DNA of 64,000 nt, taken from the NCBI RefSeq assembly GCF_014191545.1, contig NZ_AP023361.1:2384501-2448500 (forward strand), written 5' to 3'. Made by a program: the position numbers and the translations under genes. The notes under the pieces were generated by a model. The model did no database searches and had not been told where the DNA came from. It saw only the letters and a program-made list of their open reading frames with translations. The DNA is from Terrihabitans soli. GTDB lineage: Bacteria; Pseudomonadota; Alphaproteobacteria; Rhizobiales; Methylopilaceae. Positions 32,610 to 42,074 of the stretch are shown piece by piece. Numbering within the stretch: the first letter of the stretch is position 1; every line of letters starts with the position of its first letter.

Positions 32610-33253
32610 AGAAGTTCCAGAAGGTGATATGTGAGTTTGATTTGGTTCCCCGAATAACTGGCATGGGGGTTCGACCCGTAATAATCAAAACGAGCCGTGG
32701 TGCAGAGGGTTTGCCCGCCGCCGATGTTCTCGCAGGTCGTCACGGACTCGACGTTCCTCGGACCTCCTGAACGGAAATAGTTATTGACGATGAGCTGGTT
32801 CGAATAGACTCGCAGCCGATAGCCGCGGATCTGTTGGAGAACACCATCGTCGTACACATTCGGGCAAATTCCTCGGTGACTGATCGGCAAGGTTCTCATC
32901 ATCGTGGGCCGGGCAGAGTTCGTGCCGCCCCCGAATCTATTGTAGGGACCAATTCCCCAGAGAGCGGTAAGATCGACGTTGCCTTCGACATATGGTCTCC
33001 AAGCCATCGATAGGCAAATGGGGACGAACGGACGGTCTACCGTGTCGATTACCGTTTGGCCGGCGCTAGGGCTGAAGCTCGTACCGGTGGCCCAAGCCAA
33101 CGTGACATGCCCGGTTTCGTAGACACGCATGTTCGGGTAATCGGAGTCGAAGAGAATATCCCCGAACGCGGGGTCGTTTGGATTGGCCCCCGTTTTCAAG
33201 ATTTGCGCCTTGAAATCTCCGACCGAGTTTTTACCGAGACGGAGCCGGGTCAT
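32606..33253 (-). CDS. Tail appendage protein, third of a paralogous series
   Basis: 215 aa. It starts RLRLGKNSVGDFKAQILKTG and continues with DILFDSDYPNMRVYETGHV, a pattern (ILKTGANPN..., FDSDYP, ETG) shared in looser form with the two genes before it. The rest is beta-rich with several Cys (RGICPNV, CENIGGGQTLC). Proteins of this type lie next to J in many phages and probably form tail-tip appendages. Confidence 0.6.
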   Translation of the reverse strand: MTRLRLGKNSVGDFKAQILKTGANPNDPAFGDILFDSDYPNMRVYETGHVTLAWATGTSFSPSAGQTVIDTVDRPFVPICLSMAWRPYVEGNVDLTALWGIGPYNRFGGGTNSARPTMMRTLPISHRGICPNVYDDGVLQQIRGYRLRVYSNQLIVNNYFRSGGPRNVESVTTCENIGGGQTLCTTARFDYYGSNPHASYSGNQIKLTYHLLELL

Positions 33254-33630
33254 GCCGCTTGCCTGTTAAAAATCATGTACCAGATCCACCGATCGAACTC
33301 GGTTGTTATGCGAATTCTATCGGTGAATGGCTGGATGGTTGACTGAACCCCGGACACGTTGCCGCTGGTTCGCATGGCGGGGAACGTCACGAAGCCCTCC
33401 CCTGACTCTGCGGCGCCCTGAATGTGGAAGTGCGGTGCCCACGGCAAAACAATCCCAAACAGAATATCTACAGGTGCTGCCGTAGTTACGAAGACTGTGC
33501 CGGCTTGAAGCACCGCTTGCGGGTAATCGCCGGCGCCGATTAGGAGTTGATCCTCTGTGGCAGTATCAACATTGAATCCCGGCTTGGAAATTCGGATCGA
33601 CGTCGGTGAGAGAGTGGCGCGCTTCACCAT
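33250..33630 (-). CDS. Tail appendage protein, second of a paralogous series
   Basis: 126 aa. TSIRISKPGFNVDTATEDQL followed by GAGDYPQAVLQAGTVFV is the shared N-terminal motif of the series. It is the shortest member and seems to hold mainly the attachment domain plus a small beta domain. Overlaps its neighbours by 1-4 nt. Confidence 0.6.
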   Translation of the reverse strand: MVKRATLSPTSIRISKPGFNVDTATEDQLLIGAGDYPQAVLQAGTVFVTTAAPVDILFGIVLPWAPHFHIQGAAESGEGFVTFPAMRTSGNVSGVQSTIQPFTDRIRITTEFDRWIWYMIFNRQAA

Positions 33631-34895
33631 TACCAGTTTATCCCCAAAGACAACCCGGCGGGGACCCAGTAGCAGTGCCCTGATGGACCCTGAACAACGT
33701 TCGTTCCGGTATAAGTGACCACTTGCACCGGAGCTGAATCCAAAAAGGTATCAAGTTCTACGAGGTGCGTACTTTGAGCACCAAATCCGCTGGTAAAATG
33801 AGAGGACGGTTGACCGAAGGAAAGGTCCATCGCCGGAGATGCGTCTTGGAACTTGATAGGCTGGCCCGTTATGGAATCGACGGTCAACGCCATACTCAAA
33901 CGATCATAGCTTGACGTTACACGAATAATCCCCTTGGCAGTCTGAGCCGGAAAAGTTTGCGGCGGTGCGACGACAGCCAGAGTAGAACCGCTGCTAGGAA
34001 TGTTGGCGACACCCCAGCCACTTAGCCAGGAAATGGATGTAGCTGGTGACGGCGGTCTGAAATGGAGCAGGCATTGCGCGTTAAGCTTGATCTCACCATC
34101 CGAGCGAAGCAGATCGTTGATGCCGTTTTCCGAACCGTCAGCCAGTCGGTAGCCGATCTTATTTCGGAAGCGAGTGCTTGTGCCGCCGAACTGATCGACA
34201 AGATCGATGCCTAAAGTAAAGCCAGATAAAGTGAAGTCGCGCGCGGAGTCGTGCGAAGACGTGGCGATATAAACTAAAACGTCTCCCGGTGTGATATTCG
34301 TCGGGAACTGGAAGTTTCTGAACGTTGAGAGATAGTCATCACCCCAACGAAGATTCAACATTGGAATTGGCAGATCTTCTGGTTCCGGCGGGGGCGGCGG
34401 CGGAAGAACAGTGATCTGGTTGGCGGGAAGATCGAACACGATATATCGGAATCGCCACACGCCGGTTAGGGCATTCTCTCGACCGCGGGTGTTGCTGATG
34501 CGGATGCTCGAAGTGTTCGTAGTCACGGTTGTACCCATCCCAACCATGAACGAAGTAACGCGATCTCCGGTCGAGCCCGCAACCGACAATCGGCGCCAAT
34601 AGTCCTCGTAGATCAGATTGGAGGTTGGGTGCATGAGCTGCACCCGAACGATAGGATCGTATCCTGACCGGCGGGGGATGATGATTTCCGGCATCGCCGT
34701 TTCGCCGTTCGAGCCGAAGTCGTGACTGACGGTCCCCGCTTCTAGAATTTTATCGAACTTGTTCCAACGGGAAGAGAACCCATAACGCTCGGGGTTCAGC
34801 AGGGGATCGTTTAGGAAGGCATCGAATCCCGGATTGGAAATATCCAAGACTGGGAGCCCGTCCTTGTTCTTTCCGAAGACGAGGCGAGAGAGCAT
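33630..34895 (-). CDS. Tail appendage protein, first of a paralogous series
   Basis: 421 aa. N-terminal RLVFGKNKDGLPVLDISNPG then LEAGTVSHDFGSNG corresponds to the shared ISKPGF/AGTV motif. A run of Pro (residues about 165-175) links to a C-terminal beta domain, about residues 185-421, which probably binds receptor or another fibre. Begins at the base after the J stop. Confidence 0.62.
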   Translation of the reverse strand: MLSRLVFGKNKDGLPVLDISNPGFDAFLNDPLLNPERYGFSSRWNKFDKILEAGTVSHDFGSNGETAMPEIIIPRRSGYDPIVRVQLMHPTSNLIYEDYWRRLSVAGSTGDRVTSFMVGMGTTVTTNTSSIRISNTRGRENALTGVWRFRYIVFDLPANQITVLPPPPPPEPEDLPIPMLNLRWGDDYLSTFRNFQFPTNITPGDVLVYIATSSHDSARDFTLSGFTLGIDLVDQFGGTSTRFRNKIGYRLADGSENGINDLLRSDGEIKLNAQCLLHFRPPSPATSISWLSGWGVANIPSSGSTLAVVAPPQTFPAQTAKGIIRVTSSYDRLSMALTVDSITGQPIKFQDASPAMDLSFGQPSSHFTSGFGAQSTHLVELDTFLDSAPVQVVTYTGTNVVQGPSGHCYWVPAGLSLGINW

Positions 34896-37800
34896 TAGTC
34901 GTAGATGATCAGGTGGCCAGCGTTGAGGTTGATGATGAACTTCCCATCGGGGCTTTGAATAATGCCCGAAGTCACCGTTCCGATGTTTGCGACATCAAGT
35001 CGAACCTCCCCATCCTCGACCGCAAAAACAGGTTGGAAGACGCCGTCTTCGGTGCGACCGATCAGAAATGAATCAACGTCGATGAGCTTCCGAGCCTTTC
35101 GCTCGCCCGTGCCGACAATCTCGTAAACCTGCAGCTTCTCGCCCGCGAAGAATTGATCGGAGTCGGTCGGTTGGATTTTTACGTATTGCTCGATTTCGGC
35201 CAGGACACCGACCGGGCTGCTGACCGCGGTCATCTTGAAACGGCCGCCAGCGAGGCCCTCAGCGGCCTGAGCGGTGACGTCGGTAATCTGCTGGGCAATT
35301 GCTTCATCGGCGTCAGCACGCGCCGCAGCCTCACTGGACACGGAAGCGCTCACCTCTCCGACCGTCGCGCTGAGGCGTGTGATAGCCGCAGCGAGCGCCG
35401 AGTCACCCTCCACCGCTACCAGCCGAACATCTTCCACGAAAGAAGAGACGTCATCGATCGAGCGTGTGAGACGGGTAAGTAGGATTTGCCGATCGATTTC
35501 ATTACCGGCGTCTTGCTCGGCAACCATTGCGGCAAGGTCCTGGGCCTGCTGCAGGGCCTCGGCGAGCCGGTTCTGGAGGTCCTCGACGGCATCGGTGAGG
35601 TCGTTGCCCCCGATCACTTCCACGGTGTGGACGATAACGGCAACCGCTGTCGAGAAGGTGATGTCGTCTTTTCGGAAATTGTCGTACGGGCCGATCTTCA
35701 CGAAGTACATGCCGGCGCTTTCCACCGGGAATGTGATCGACGTGTTTCGACCGTCATAGACCAGCGTCGTCTCGTCCGGATCGAAGCTACTACCCTCCAT
35801 GCTGACGTGGAACTGAACGCCGCCAAAGTCTTCGACACTTGGCATATTGAACGCTGCGGTGATGGCGAGGACACCTCCGTCCAGCGTGAGGCCGGTTACG
35901 GTCGTGAGCTGCGGATTTTCAAACACCTCGGTGAGAGCTGCGGATTCATTTCCGAACTGGTCAACCGCTGTGACCGACAGTTTGAAGGACCGGCGTGGAG
36001 TTCCACCACCATCTGCCACCTGTCGAGTATATTCGTAGGTGTAGGTAGGTTGAGTAACCAGCTCCTCCCGGATCACCGTGTCGGTGACGGCATCGAGAAT
36101 TCTAACACGGTAGTATTGCGTGAGCGGAGCGTCCCCAATCGTCCATTCGAACGTCGGGGATCTCCGCTCGAAAATAGTATCGCTCGCCTCATCGACGAGA
36201 CGCAGAGTGTCAGGCTGGGGAACCGGTCGCTCGTCTCCGATCAGGAAGTGCGGGATGGTGACCAGCGGGGCTTCCTGGCCGAAAATGTTGAGAGCCGCCA
36301 CACCGAACACATAGTTCGCGGGGGCAAGATCCCGAACATCCATATGGAAGTTTGAAGTTTCCCCGATCGAGGCCATCGGGCCGTCATTGATGCTCTGGTA
36401 CACGCGGAAGCGAGAAGCCAGTTTGCTCGGGCTCGGGTCCCAATCAAGGGTGACGTTCTCGACTACTCGAGTGCCGACCATCGAACGACTCGGCAGAAGC
36501 CGCAGATTTCCGATTGGTTCGACAACACTGCTTCCGAGATCCGAAGACGGCAATTCTTCAGGGTCATCCACCAGACCGTCGACAAACAACCATTTGAGAC
36601 GATTGACTTCGATAGCCGTGACCGTGACGTCGTCAGGATTGTCTTCAGCTTCTTCAATATCGATTACGCGGAATGGCAATGGCGTCCCAATAACGCCTTC
36701 GGCCTCGATGCTGAAAACGGTTTGAGCCGGCAGTGTCGGGAGATCGGCGGTCACCGAGATGCTCGTTACTGCTCCACTATTGGAAATCGTTCGCTGAACG
36801 ATTCCAGTCGGGGTCTCGAAATTGATCTTGTAGGTCACACCCACTTCCAACGAGACTGGGTCTCGGAGGCTCACCGTTCGGGCGCCGGTTACTGCCTTGA
36901 TGCGGCCGGTGATGCCGCTTTCATTATCAGCATCTGCGATCAGCACGATGTCATAGGGCGTGAGATACAGCGCCTGACGATTGGTTTTGAAAGTGACCAT
37001 CGTGGTCTCGGTGGTCGCCGTGCAGAGCTTGTAGCGGCCGCGGGCAATCGCCTCCTTTTCGTAAATGCAGCCCACCGCGATGAACGGATGAGGAACCCTG
37101 CCGAACTCGGCGATCATGCTTTCATCGGAGACGCGGCGACGATCCTCTTTCCAACCAAGGTCGGGGTTGGTGAAGGTCACCGTGATGTCGTTGAACCGAG
37201 AATCCGTCTCCGTGCGGGAGAAAGTGAATACGCCGTCGACCACGTTTTCTGGCGTGAAGAGCTTCACCGCAGAGGTGTCGCGGTCGATCATAATCCGGCC
37301 GGAGCCGTTTCCGTCGTCGATCAGCCGACCACCAAAAACGCCGAAGATATACTCGGCCATCTCGCGACCAGGGCGAGGGTCGGAGATCAGAGAATTGAAC
37401 GTGAATCGTGGCTCACCGTCGGCTCGGCGGATGTCGCACCATTTTCCCGCTTCGTAGACGTCCCACTTATTCAGGACCAGCGGGTAATAGGCGTTGATAC
37501 CGTATCGAGTATTCTCGACGAGATCATTACCAACGAAGGCCGGGTTGTCCGTGAAGGCGATCTTCCACGTTCCATCCCAGACCCCCGTGTAGGTTCGCTC
37601 CACAGGGTCATAGTTCGTCGGCACTTTGACCGTCCGTCCGCAATAAATGCCAGACAGGTCAGGAAGACTTGAAAACTGATCAGAAGCGCGAGCCACCAAA
37701 TGCGCCGACGCCAAGCCGGGGAAGCGCAGGGGATCGGAAGTGATCTCCTGGAATGATTCCCAAGACACATCGAAGAAGTACTCTGTGGTGTTTTCAGGTG

Positions 37801-38824
37801 AGAGCTTCGTGACACGAATGTCGTATGGCTCATCAACCTCCTGCACCGGGAGGCGAAGCTCGACAACCGCGGCCGATGTGGTTTTCCGTTTAATGCGAAT
37901 AACACCATCGGGGGCGATCGGAGCGCCCGAAGGCTCGTAGGTCGAGCCGGCCGTGATAAACGACGCTCCATTATAAAACTTGACGGTCGAGTCATCGTCG
38001 GCCGGAAGCCAGTAATCGCTTTGGTCAGCTACCGTGGGGCGGGCGCCGAGATAGGCTCGAGCAATCTTGTCAGAACCCCACGCGCTGAGTTCCTGCCACT
38101 GCCAGTAGGTAGCAAGGCGCACGAGGCTTTGCGGCGAGAGCCACTCGCTCGTTTCATCCTTCCAAACATATGGCCGGTTATCGTCATTGGCGTCGAACCA
38201 AATGGCTTTCTCGGCGGACGGGAATGGAGCGGAGTTCTGCCGGTATGTTGCTCGGTCGCCCGGTACAGGCATCGTCAGAACAAGGTTGTCTTCCGCCAGA
38301 CCAAAGAAGATCGACGAGCCCCCGCCGCTGCTATTACTCGGCGAGTTCGACGCTACGGACCAAGTGCTGGCGCTCGCTTTCTTATATTCGATCTTGATCT
38401 CGCCCGTCGCCTCGAAGTCACCCTTCGAATTGGCAATCACGAGGCGATTGATGACGAGGCGAATATCGATAAAATTGATGTTCTCATGAGTGCCAGACCG
38501 GACAACGGGGACCGCTGAAGCGAGGTCTGTACCCACGGAAGTCGACGATCCGAAGCCACCGAGCCGGGAGACGATAAGCTCCCCGTCAGCGTGGCCCTCA
38601 TTGACCGTCAGTTCGAAGGTGTCGAAATTATTCTTACCGTCGACAGAAACGAGAGGCGTTTCCCCGATCAGGAAAGAGCGTGGACCGTTCTCAAGCCCGA
38701 GGATCGGTCCCTCAGAGAGGCCGAGAATAGCCTCGACGACATCAGTAGAAAACAGATTGTCTGGCGTCCGCTTCGGCTGCTTTGCACCTTTTGAACCCGC
38801 GAACGCCAGAACCTTTGTCGTCAT
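34895..38824 (-). CDS. Tip attachment protein J (central tail fibre)
   Basis: 1309 aa. The start TPDNLFSTDVVEAILGLSEG is the classic lambda J beginning (phage host-specificity protein). Next come the hub domains with EYFFDVSWESFQEITSDPLR and SGIYCGRTVKVPTNYDP, then fibronectin-III-like segments near residues 800-1040 (NVTLDWDPSPSKLASRFRVY), a coiled coil near 1100-1200, and the C-terminal AEIEQYVKIQPTD...FLIGRTEDGVFQPVFAVED...IIQSPDGKFIINLNAGHL. It joins the tail tube to host recognition. Confidence 0.92.
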   Translation of the reverse strand: MTTKVLAFAGSKGAKQPKRTPDNLFSTDVVEAILGLSEGPILGLENGPRSFLIGETPLVSVDGKNNFDTFELTVNEGHADGELIVSRLGGFGSSTSVGTDLASAVPVVRSGTHENINFIDIRLVINRLVIANSKGDFEATGEIKIEYKKASASTWSVASNSPSNSSGGGSSIFFGLAEDNLVLTMPVPGDRATYRQNSAPFPSAEKAIWFDANDDNRPYVWKDETSEWLSPQSLVRLATYWQWQELSAWGSDKIARAYLGARPTVADQSDYWLPADDDSTVKFYNGASFITAGSTYEPSGAPIAPDGVIRIKRKTTSAAVVELRLPVQEVDEPYDIRVTKLSPENTTEYFFDVSWESFQEITSDPLRFPGLASAHLVARASDQFSSLPDLSGIYCGRTVKVPTNYDPVERTYTGVWDGTWKIAFTDNPAFVGNDLVENTRYGINAYYPLVLNKWDVYEAGKWCDIRRADGEPRFTFNSLISDPRPGREMAEYIFGVFGGRLIDDGNGSGRIMIDRDTSAVKLFTPENVVDGVFTFSRTETDSRFNDITVTFTNPDLGWKEDRRRVSDESMIAEFGRVPHPFIAVGCIYEKEAIARGRYKLCTATTETTMVTFKTNRQALYLTPYDIVLIADADNESGITGRIKAVTGARTVSLRDPVSLEVGVTYKINFETPTGIVQRTISNSGAVTSISVTADLPTLPAQTVFSIEAEGVIGTPLPFRVIDIEEAEDNPDDVTVTAIEVNRLKWLFVDGLVDDPEELPSSDLGSSVVEPIGNLRLLPSRSMVGTRVVENVTLDWDPSPSKLASRFRVYQSINDGPMASIGETSNFHMDVRDLAPANYVFGVAALNIFGQEAPLVTIPHFLIGDERPVPQPDTLRLVDEASDTIFERRSPTFEWTIGDAPLTQYYRVRILDAVTDTVIREELVTQPTYTYEYTRQVADGGGTPRRSFKLSVTAVDQFGNESAALTEVFENPQLTTVTGLTLDGGVLAITAAFNMPSVEDFGGVQFHVSMEGSSFDPDETTLVYDGRNTSITFPVESAGMYFVKIGPYDNFRKDDITFSTAVAVIVHTVEVIGGNDLTDAVEDLQNRLAEALQQAQDLAAMVAEQDAGNEIDRQILLTRLTRSIDDVSSFVEDVRLVAVEGDSALAAAITRLSATVGEVSASVSSEAAARADADEAIAQQITDVTAQAAEGLAGGRFKMTAVSSPVGVLAEIEQYVKIQPTDSDQFFAGEKLQVYEIVGTGERKARKLIDVDSFLIGRTEDGVFQPVFAVEDGEVRLDVANIGTVTSGIIQSPDGKFIINLNAGHLIIYD

Positions 38825-39876
38825 GAGGCTGATTTGCCGCTTTCAAATCTCGAGCGCATCCATTTGAGGCGCTCGGCTCCTTCTTCGGGATCGAACTCCC
38901 ACCGTATATAGTTGATCGGATTGGAAGCGGAAGGGTCGATCAGAGCGACCGGACACTGGTACGGGTCCTGTCGTTCCGCGCCGATCTCATCCGCGTAATC
39001 GTCGATCTTCTTATAGGCCGCAACTTGGATCGCGTGCCACATACGGTCGTTTCCGTCGTGCCACCCGTGTGTGTACCCACTGATATGCTTATCGGCGCCC
39101 ACGTAAATATCGTTCGTGCCGTCGAGCTGAGCCTTCTTGGCCACACCGAAAACTGTCGACCACTGAGAATTACCCTGGAAGCGGTGCGCGGCATAGATCT
39201 TAACCGTGCGGCCGTTCGGAAGCCTCAGACCAACTTTGACGCGCCAATCCTTCTTGATCGGAGACTGCGCTCCGATCATTTCCGTAAGAAGTTCCTGACG
39301 GCCCTTCCACAGATCGTGGTTGCCATAGATGAAGAACAGCCAGTTGACGCGGCTGACGAAATTCCGAACCAACGCGATGGCTTCCGCGTCCGACATGGAA
39401 CGCTTAGCATAGAGAGACTGCAGCCGGCCGACCCAGTTGTCCCATACGTCACCCATACAGCCGACAAACAGGCCGGGGTTGCGCCCATCGAACAGAGCCG
39501 CGTGGCGAAACACCGTCTCCACGTCGCAACCGGGAGAGTCGAGATGCGGGTCGCCGAGGAAGCCAATACCGATCGGCCCGTCAAGTTTGACAGAGATCGG
39601 GATAACCTTTTCCGCCTGATGCTGTCGCCAGCTCTTTGCGAACTCTTCTTTACGTCGCTCGATAAGAGCGTCAACGTCGACCTCGTCGAACGAAGGTAGT
39701 TCCACTTCGAATTCCGGGTGACCCCCGCCAAGCGGGTTGAGTTTCAGCTTTTCAAGATGACGCCGAATGGTGTCCCGTGAAATGTCATGTCCCTGATCTT
39801 TAAGAAAGCGTGAGGCCTGGGTGTATCCACCCGTAGCTTTCACGGCTTCGAACAGGATTTGAGGGCTAATCTGCAC
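38821..39876 (-). CDS. HTH-metallophosphoesterase fusion in the tail-tip operon
   Basis: 351 aa. Residues 5-45 look like a resolvase-type HTH (LFEAVKATGGYTQASRFLKD, DTIRRHLEKLKLNP). Residues about 95-330 form a calcineurin-like phosphoesterase: GFLGDPHLDSPG, GCMGDVWDNW, FIYGNHDLW, AAHRFQGNSQW, SGYTHGWHDG. Metal ligands are present. Such a domain acts on phosphodiesters of DNA, RNA or nucleotides, odd between genes I and J. It overlaps J by 4 nt, so it is made with the tail. Activity inferred from motifs; role unknown. Confidence 0.8.
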   Translation of the reverse strand: MQISPQILFEAVKATGGYTQASRFLKDQGHDISRDTIRRHLEKLKLNPLGGGHPEFEVELPSFDEVDVDALIERRKEEFAKSWRQHQAEKVIPISVKLDGPIGIGFLGDPHLDSPGCDVETVFRHAALFDGRNPGLFVGCMGDVWDNWVGRLQSLYAKRSMSDAEAIALVRNFVSRVNWLFFIYGNHDLWKGRQELLTEMIGAQSPIKKDWRVKVGLRLPNGRTVKIYAAHRFQGNSQWSTVFGVAKKAQLDGTNDIYVGADKHISGYTHGWHDGNDRMWHAIQVAAYKKIDDYADEIGAERQDPYQCPVALIDPSASNPINYIRWEFDPEEGAERLKWMRSRFESGKSAS

Positions 39877-39885
39877 GTCGAGTCC

Positions 39886-40440
39886 TCATATCGCGGTTCC
39901 CGCGCGAGAGTTGATGTCGAAGGAGAGGAAGTGACCATACACTCGGAAACGCCCGTAAAGGATCGGAATACGGGTTCCGATTTGGACGGTGTTGCGAGGG
40001 CTTCCAAGATAGCGGGACCTATCTTGTTCGGACTGATCGTCCAGTGGGGCCGGTGCGAGCATCTGAGCGAGACCGCCCAAAATCAGCAACGCACCGACTT
40101 TCATAATCATCCCTGCTGCAACTGCGTTGATGCCGGGGATGAAGGAGGCAGCGACAAGCGCGGCGCCGATGAGGATCTGAACAAACCCTCCGGATTTACC
40201 GCCAGTCAGCTGGGGAAGGATATGAAGGTCGTCAGCCTGGAGAGATTTGTAGAGGTCTTCCAAGGTCTCGCATCCCGCCACCTGAATTCGATGACGACCG
40301 CGGGTTGGATCAGGCGCGAAACCAGGAAGTTGCCGAGAGATCGCTTCAACTGCTTCGGCCGCAGTCTGACACTCGATCTCGATCGGACCTTCAGAGAATT
40401 TCGATAAGTAGCCGTGGAGATGGACTCGGACCCTACGCAA
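39886..40440 (-). CDS. Tail assembly protein I-like
   Basis: 184 aa. VRVHLHGYLSKFSEGPIEIE with later ISRQLPGF and the glycine-rich hydrophobic middle (ILIGAALVAASFIPGINAVA) is typical of lambda tail assembly protein I. The protein is needed for tail-tip assembly but is usually not in the virion. Overlaps the JAMM gene by 8 nt. Confidence 0.85.
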   Translation of the reverse strand: MRRVRVHLHGYLSKFSEGPIEIECQTAAEAVEAISRQLPGFAPDPTRGRHRIQVAGCETLEDLYKSLQADDLHILPQLTGGKSGGFVQILIGAALVAASFIPGINAVAAGMIMKVGALLILGGLAQMLAPAPLDDQSEQDRSRYLGSPRNTVQIGTRIPILYGRFRVYGHFLSFDINSRAGTAI

Positions 40441-40747
40441 CGAGAAGGTCCCCTTCAGAGACGACGTATCTCGTAACTCCGTCTTGACCGACGATGAAGT
40501 GCTCCCAATCGGGCCAATTCAGAAACCCGGCCATGTCTTCCATAGACAGATTGCTCGATCCTGATGGGTGGGTGTGCCACGTACCTACGATTTCAGGGAG
40601 ATGTTTGAGAAGGTCGTCGCCGCTTACTTCGAAGCCCTCTTCCGGCTTCTCACAAACATTCTTTACTTCGACGATTTCGCCGCTGCGGAGGATAAAGCCG
40701 ACGCGCTCTTCACCGGGCGTCAGATACTCTCGCAGCTGCGGCATCAA
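40433..40747 (-). CDS. JAMM/MPN metallopeptidase (lambda K N-domain-like)
   Basis: 104 aa. The JAMM motif is complete: an upstream Glu (GFILRSGEIVEV), then GTWHTHPSGSSNLSMEDM giving HxHx7Sx2D for zinc. In lambda protein K this domain is fused in front of an NlpC/P60 domain; here it is a separate gene after the NlpC gene. Probably processes or shapes the tail tip. Confidence 0.85.
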   Translation of the reverse strand: MMPQLREYLTPGEERVGFILRSGEIVEVKNVCEKPEEGFEVSGDDLLKHLPEIVGTWHTHPSGSSNLSMEDMAGFLNWPDWEHFIVGQDGVTRYVVSEGDLLVA

Positions 40748-41204
40748 TCTTCTCGCGAATGTTTTGAGGCAGATGTTCCATCAGATTGGAAGTCGCGTTT
40801 TCAGGCACGAAATCCACGTCTTTGTGACGGAACACGCCTACGGTGAGGTCGCGCCAGCGCCCCGTGTAGGGTTCGACGCACGATGTTCTATAGGCGAAGT
40901 GGTGGAGGAAGTTTCCGCCTTCAAGCAAAACACCGGCGTGGTTCGCGACTTTCGACCGGAATGCCATAAGAATAAGGTCGCCAGGACGGTATTCTGAAGG
41001 ATGAGTATGGACAGCGCGGAACCCCAATCTATGGTAGTTCTGCCCATACAGATCCAATCCGTGGTTCCACCAGTTCTCCGGACGGGCAAAATTCGGGATT
41101 GGGATGTCAAAGTTGTCCCAATAGAATCGACGAATCGTCGTCAGACAATCCACTTTCCCATGATTAAACTCGAAGCCGACGAGATGATCGACCTTCAGGT
41201 TCAC
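40710..41204 (-). CDS. NlpC/P60 peptidase tail protein (lambda K C-domain-like)
   Basis: 164 aa from a GTG at 41204 that overlaps the stop of gene L; the frame is open further upstream but within L. Catalytic Cys in HGKVDCLTTIRRFYWD near residue 20, His in NHAGVLLEGGNFLHHF near 107. Together with the JAMM gene it equals a split lambda K, in reversed domain order. It may open cell-wall peptides during DNA entry or be needed for tip assembly. Confidence 0.85.
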   Translation of the reverse strand: MNLKVDHLVGFEFNHGKVDCLTTIRRFYWDNFDIPIPNFARPENWWNHGLDLYGQNYHRLGFRAVHTHPSEYRPGDLILMAFRSKVANHAGVLLEGGNFLHHFAYRTSCVEPYTGRWRDLTVGVFRHKDVDFVPENATSNLMEHLPQNIREKIDAAAARVSDAR

Positions 41205-41686
41205 AAGGTCACCGTCGGAAATTCCGGTGGGGTATACATCCGAACCGGAAGTTGGAAATTTGGCCCGTCGATCATGCTTCTCAGCTCGAGGGTGATGGTC
41301 TGGTTCGTGATCCACTCCGGCACGCGGGCGACGTACCACATACGTTGCTCGAAGAGATTTACGTCGGCATCCAGATTGCTGCGGAGTACCCGTTTTCTGA
41401 CAACGGTCGCTCGCTCCAACTTGCCTTCACGGGCCGGCTTATTGAAAACACCGGCAGGGTTGACGAGGACAAGACGGGGCCGACTTTCCTCTTCATTGGC
41501 TGAACGCTTATCACCGGTTAGGCGACATGCCGCCCCTTCCCACTCCACTCCTTGCCAAGTAACCGTATCGTTATTCTTGAACCGGACGATTGTCGTCTGG
41601 TCGCGCAATCGCAGTTCGAACAGGTCAACGAGCGCACCAGCGTCCAGTTTGTAGGCTTCATCGATATGGCTCGGGGGTGTCGTCAC
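41201..41686 (-). CDS. Minor tail protein L-like
   Basis: 161 aa. LVDLFELRLRDQTTIVRFKN, WQGVEWEGAACRLTGDK and EQRMWYVARVPEWITNQTIT follow the pattern of lambda minor tail protein L. Lambda L ends with a Cys-rich iron-sulfur domain; this protein stops before it and has only one Cys. Position between M- and K-like genes supports the call. Confidence 0.82.
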   Translation of the reverse strand: MTTPPSHIDEAYKLDAGALVDLFELRLRDQTTIVRFKNNDTVTWQGVEWEGAACRLTGDKRSANEEESRPRLVLVNPAGVFNKPAREGKLERATVVRKRVLRSNLDADVNLFEQRMWYVARVPEWITNQTITLELRSMIDGPNFQLPVRMYTPPEFPTVTL

Positions 41687-42066
41687 GGCTGCTGGATAAG
41701 CTTCACTTCGAACGCCTGGACGAGCCCGTTCTCATTCGGCAGCGGATCAGGAGTTTCGAGGGGATCGGCGAAGCGCACGACAACAACCCCGCGGCGGGGA
41801 TGATCATACTCAAATCTCTTCCAGAGTCGGTGGCGTTCATAGAACGCCTCCAGCGCAGCCATATTCCGCTGGAGATTGACCTCTTTGTCGAGGTCTCCGC
41901 TTCCGTCGGTGAAGTACCACATGGCGGGGAATCGAAGGGTGAACGTCAACTGGTCAGGGGCACGAGGCTCGGACGCGAACTGATAGCCGCCACCGAACTG
42001 AACCCGAACACTGCTCTCAGGGTACTTGTCGCTAACGCGATGATATGGGAAGTCGAACTCTTCCAC
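41683..42066 (-). CDS. Minor tail protein M-like
   Basis: 127 aa, with FDFPYHRVSDKYPESSVRVQ and a central DQLTFTLRFPAMWYFTDGSG, then a helix of NMAALEAFYERHRLWKRFE and final beta strands; these are features of lambda M-type proteins that join tape-measure initiator to the tip. Stop overlaps the L start by 4 nt. Confidence 0.78.
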   Translation of the reverse strand: MEEFDFPYHRVSDKYPESSVRVQFGGGYQFASEPRAPDQLTFTLRFPAMWYFTDGSGDLDKEVNLQRNMAALEAFYERHRLWKRFEYDHPRRGVVVVRFADPLETPDPLPNENGLVQAFEVKLIQQP

Positions 42067-42074
42067 CTGTGCCC

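Noticed and set aside
36722-37672. 316-codon plus-strand open frame inside J
   Set aside because: Antisense to the conserved J protein, no ribosome site, His/Arg/Gly-rich shadow composition.
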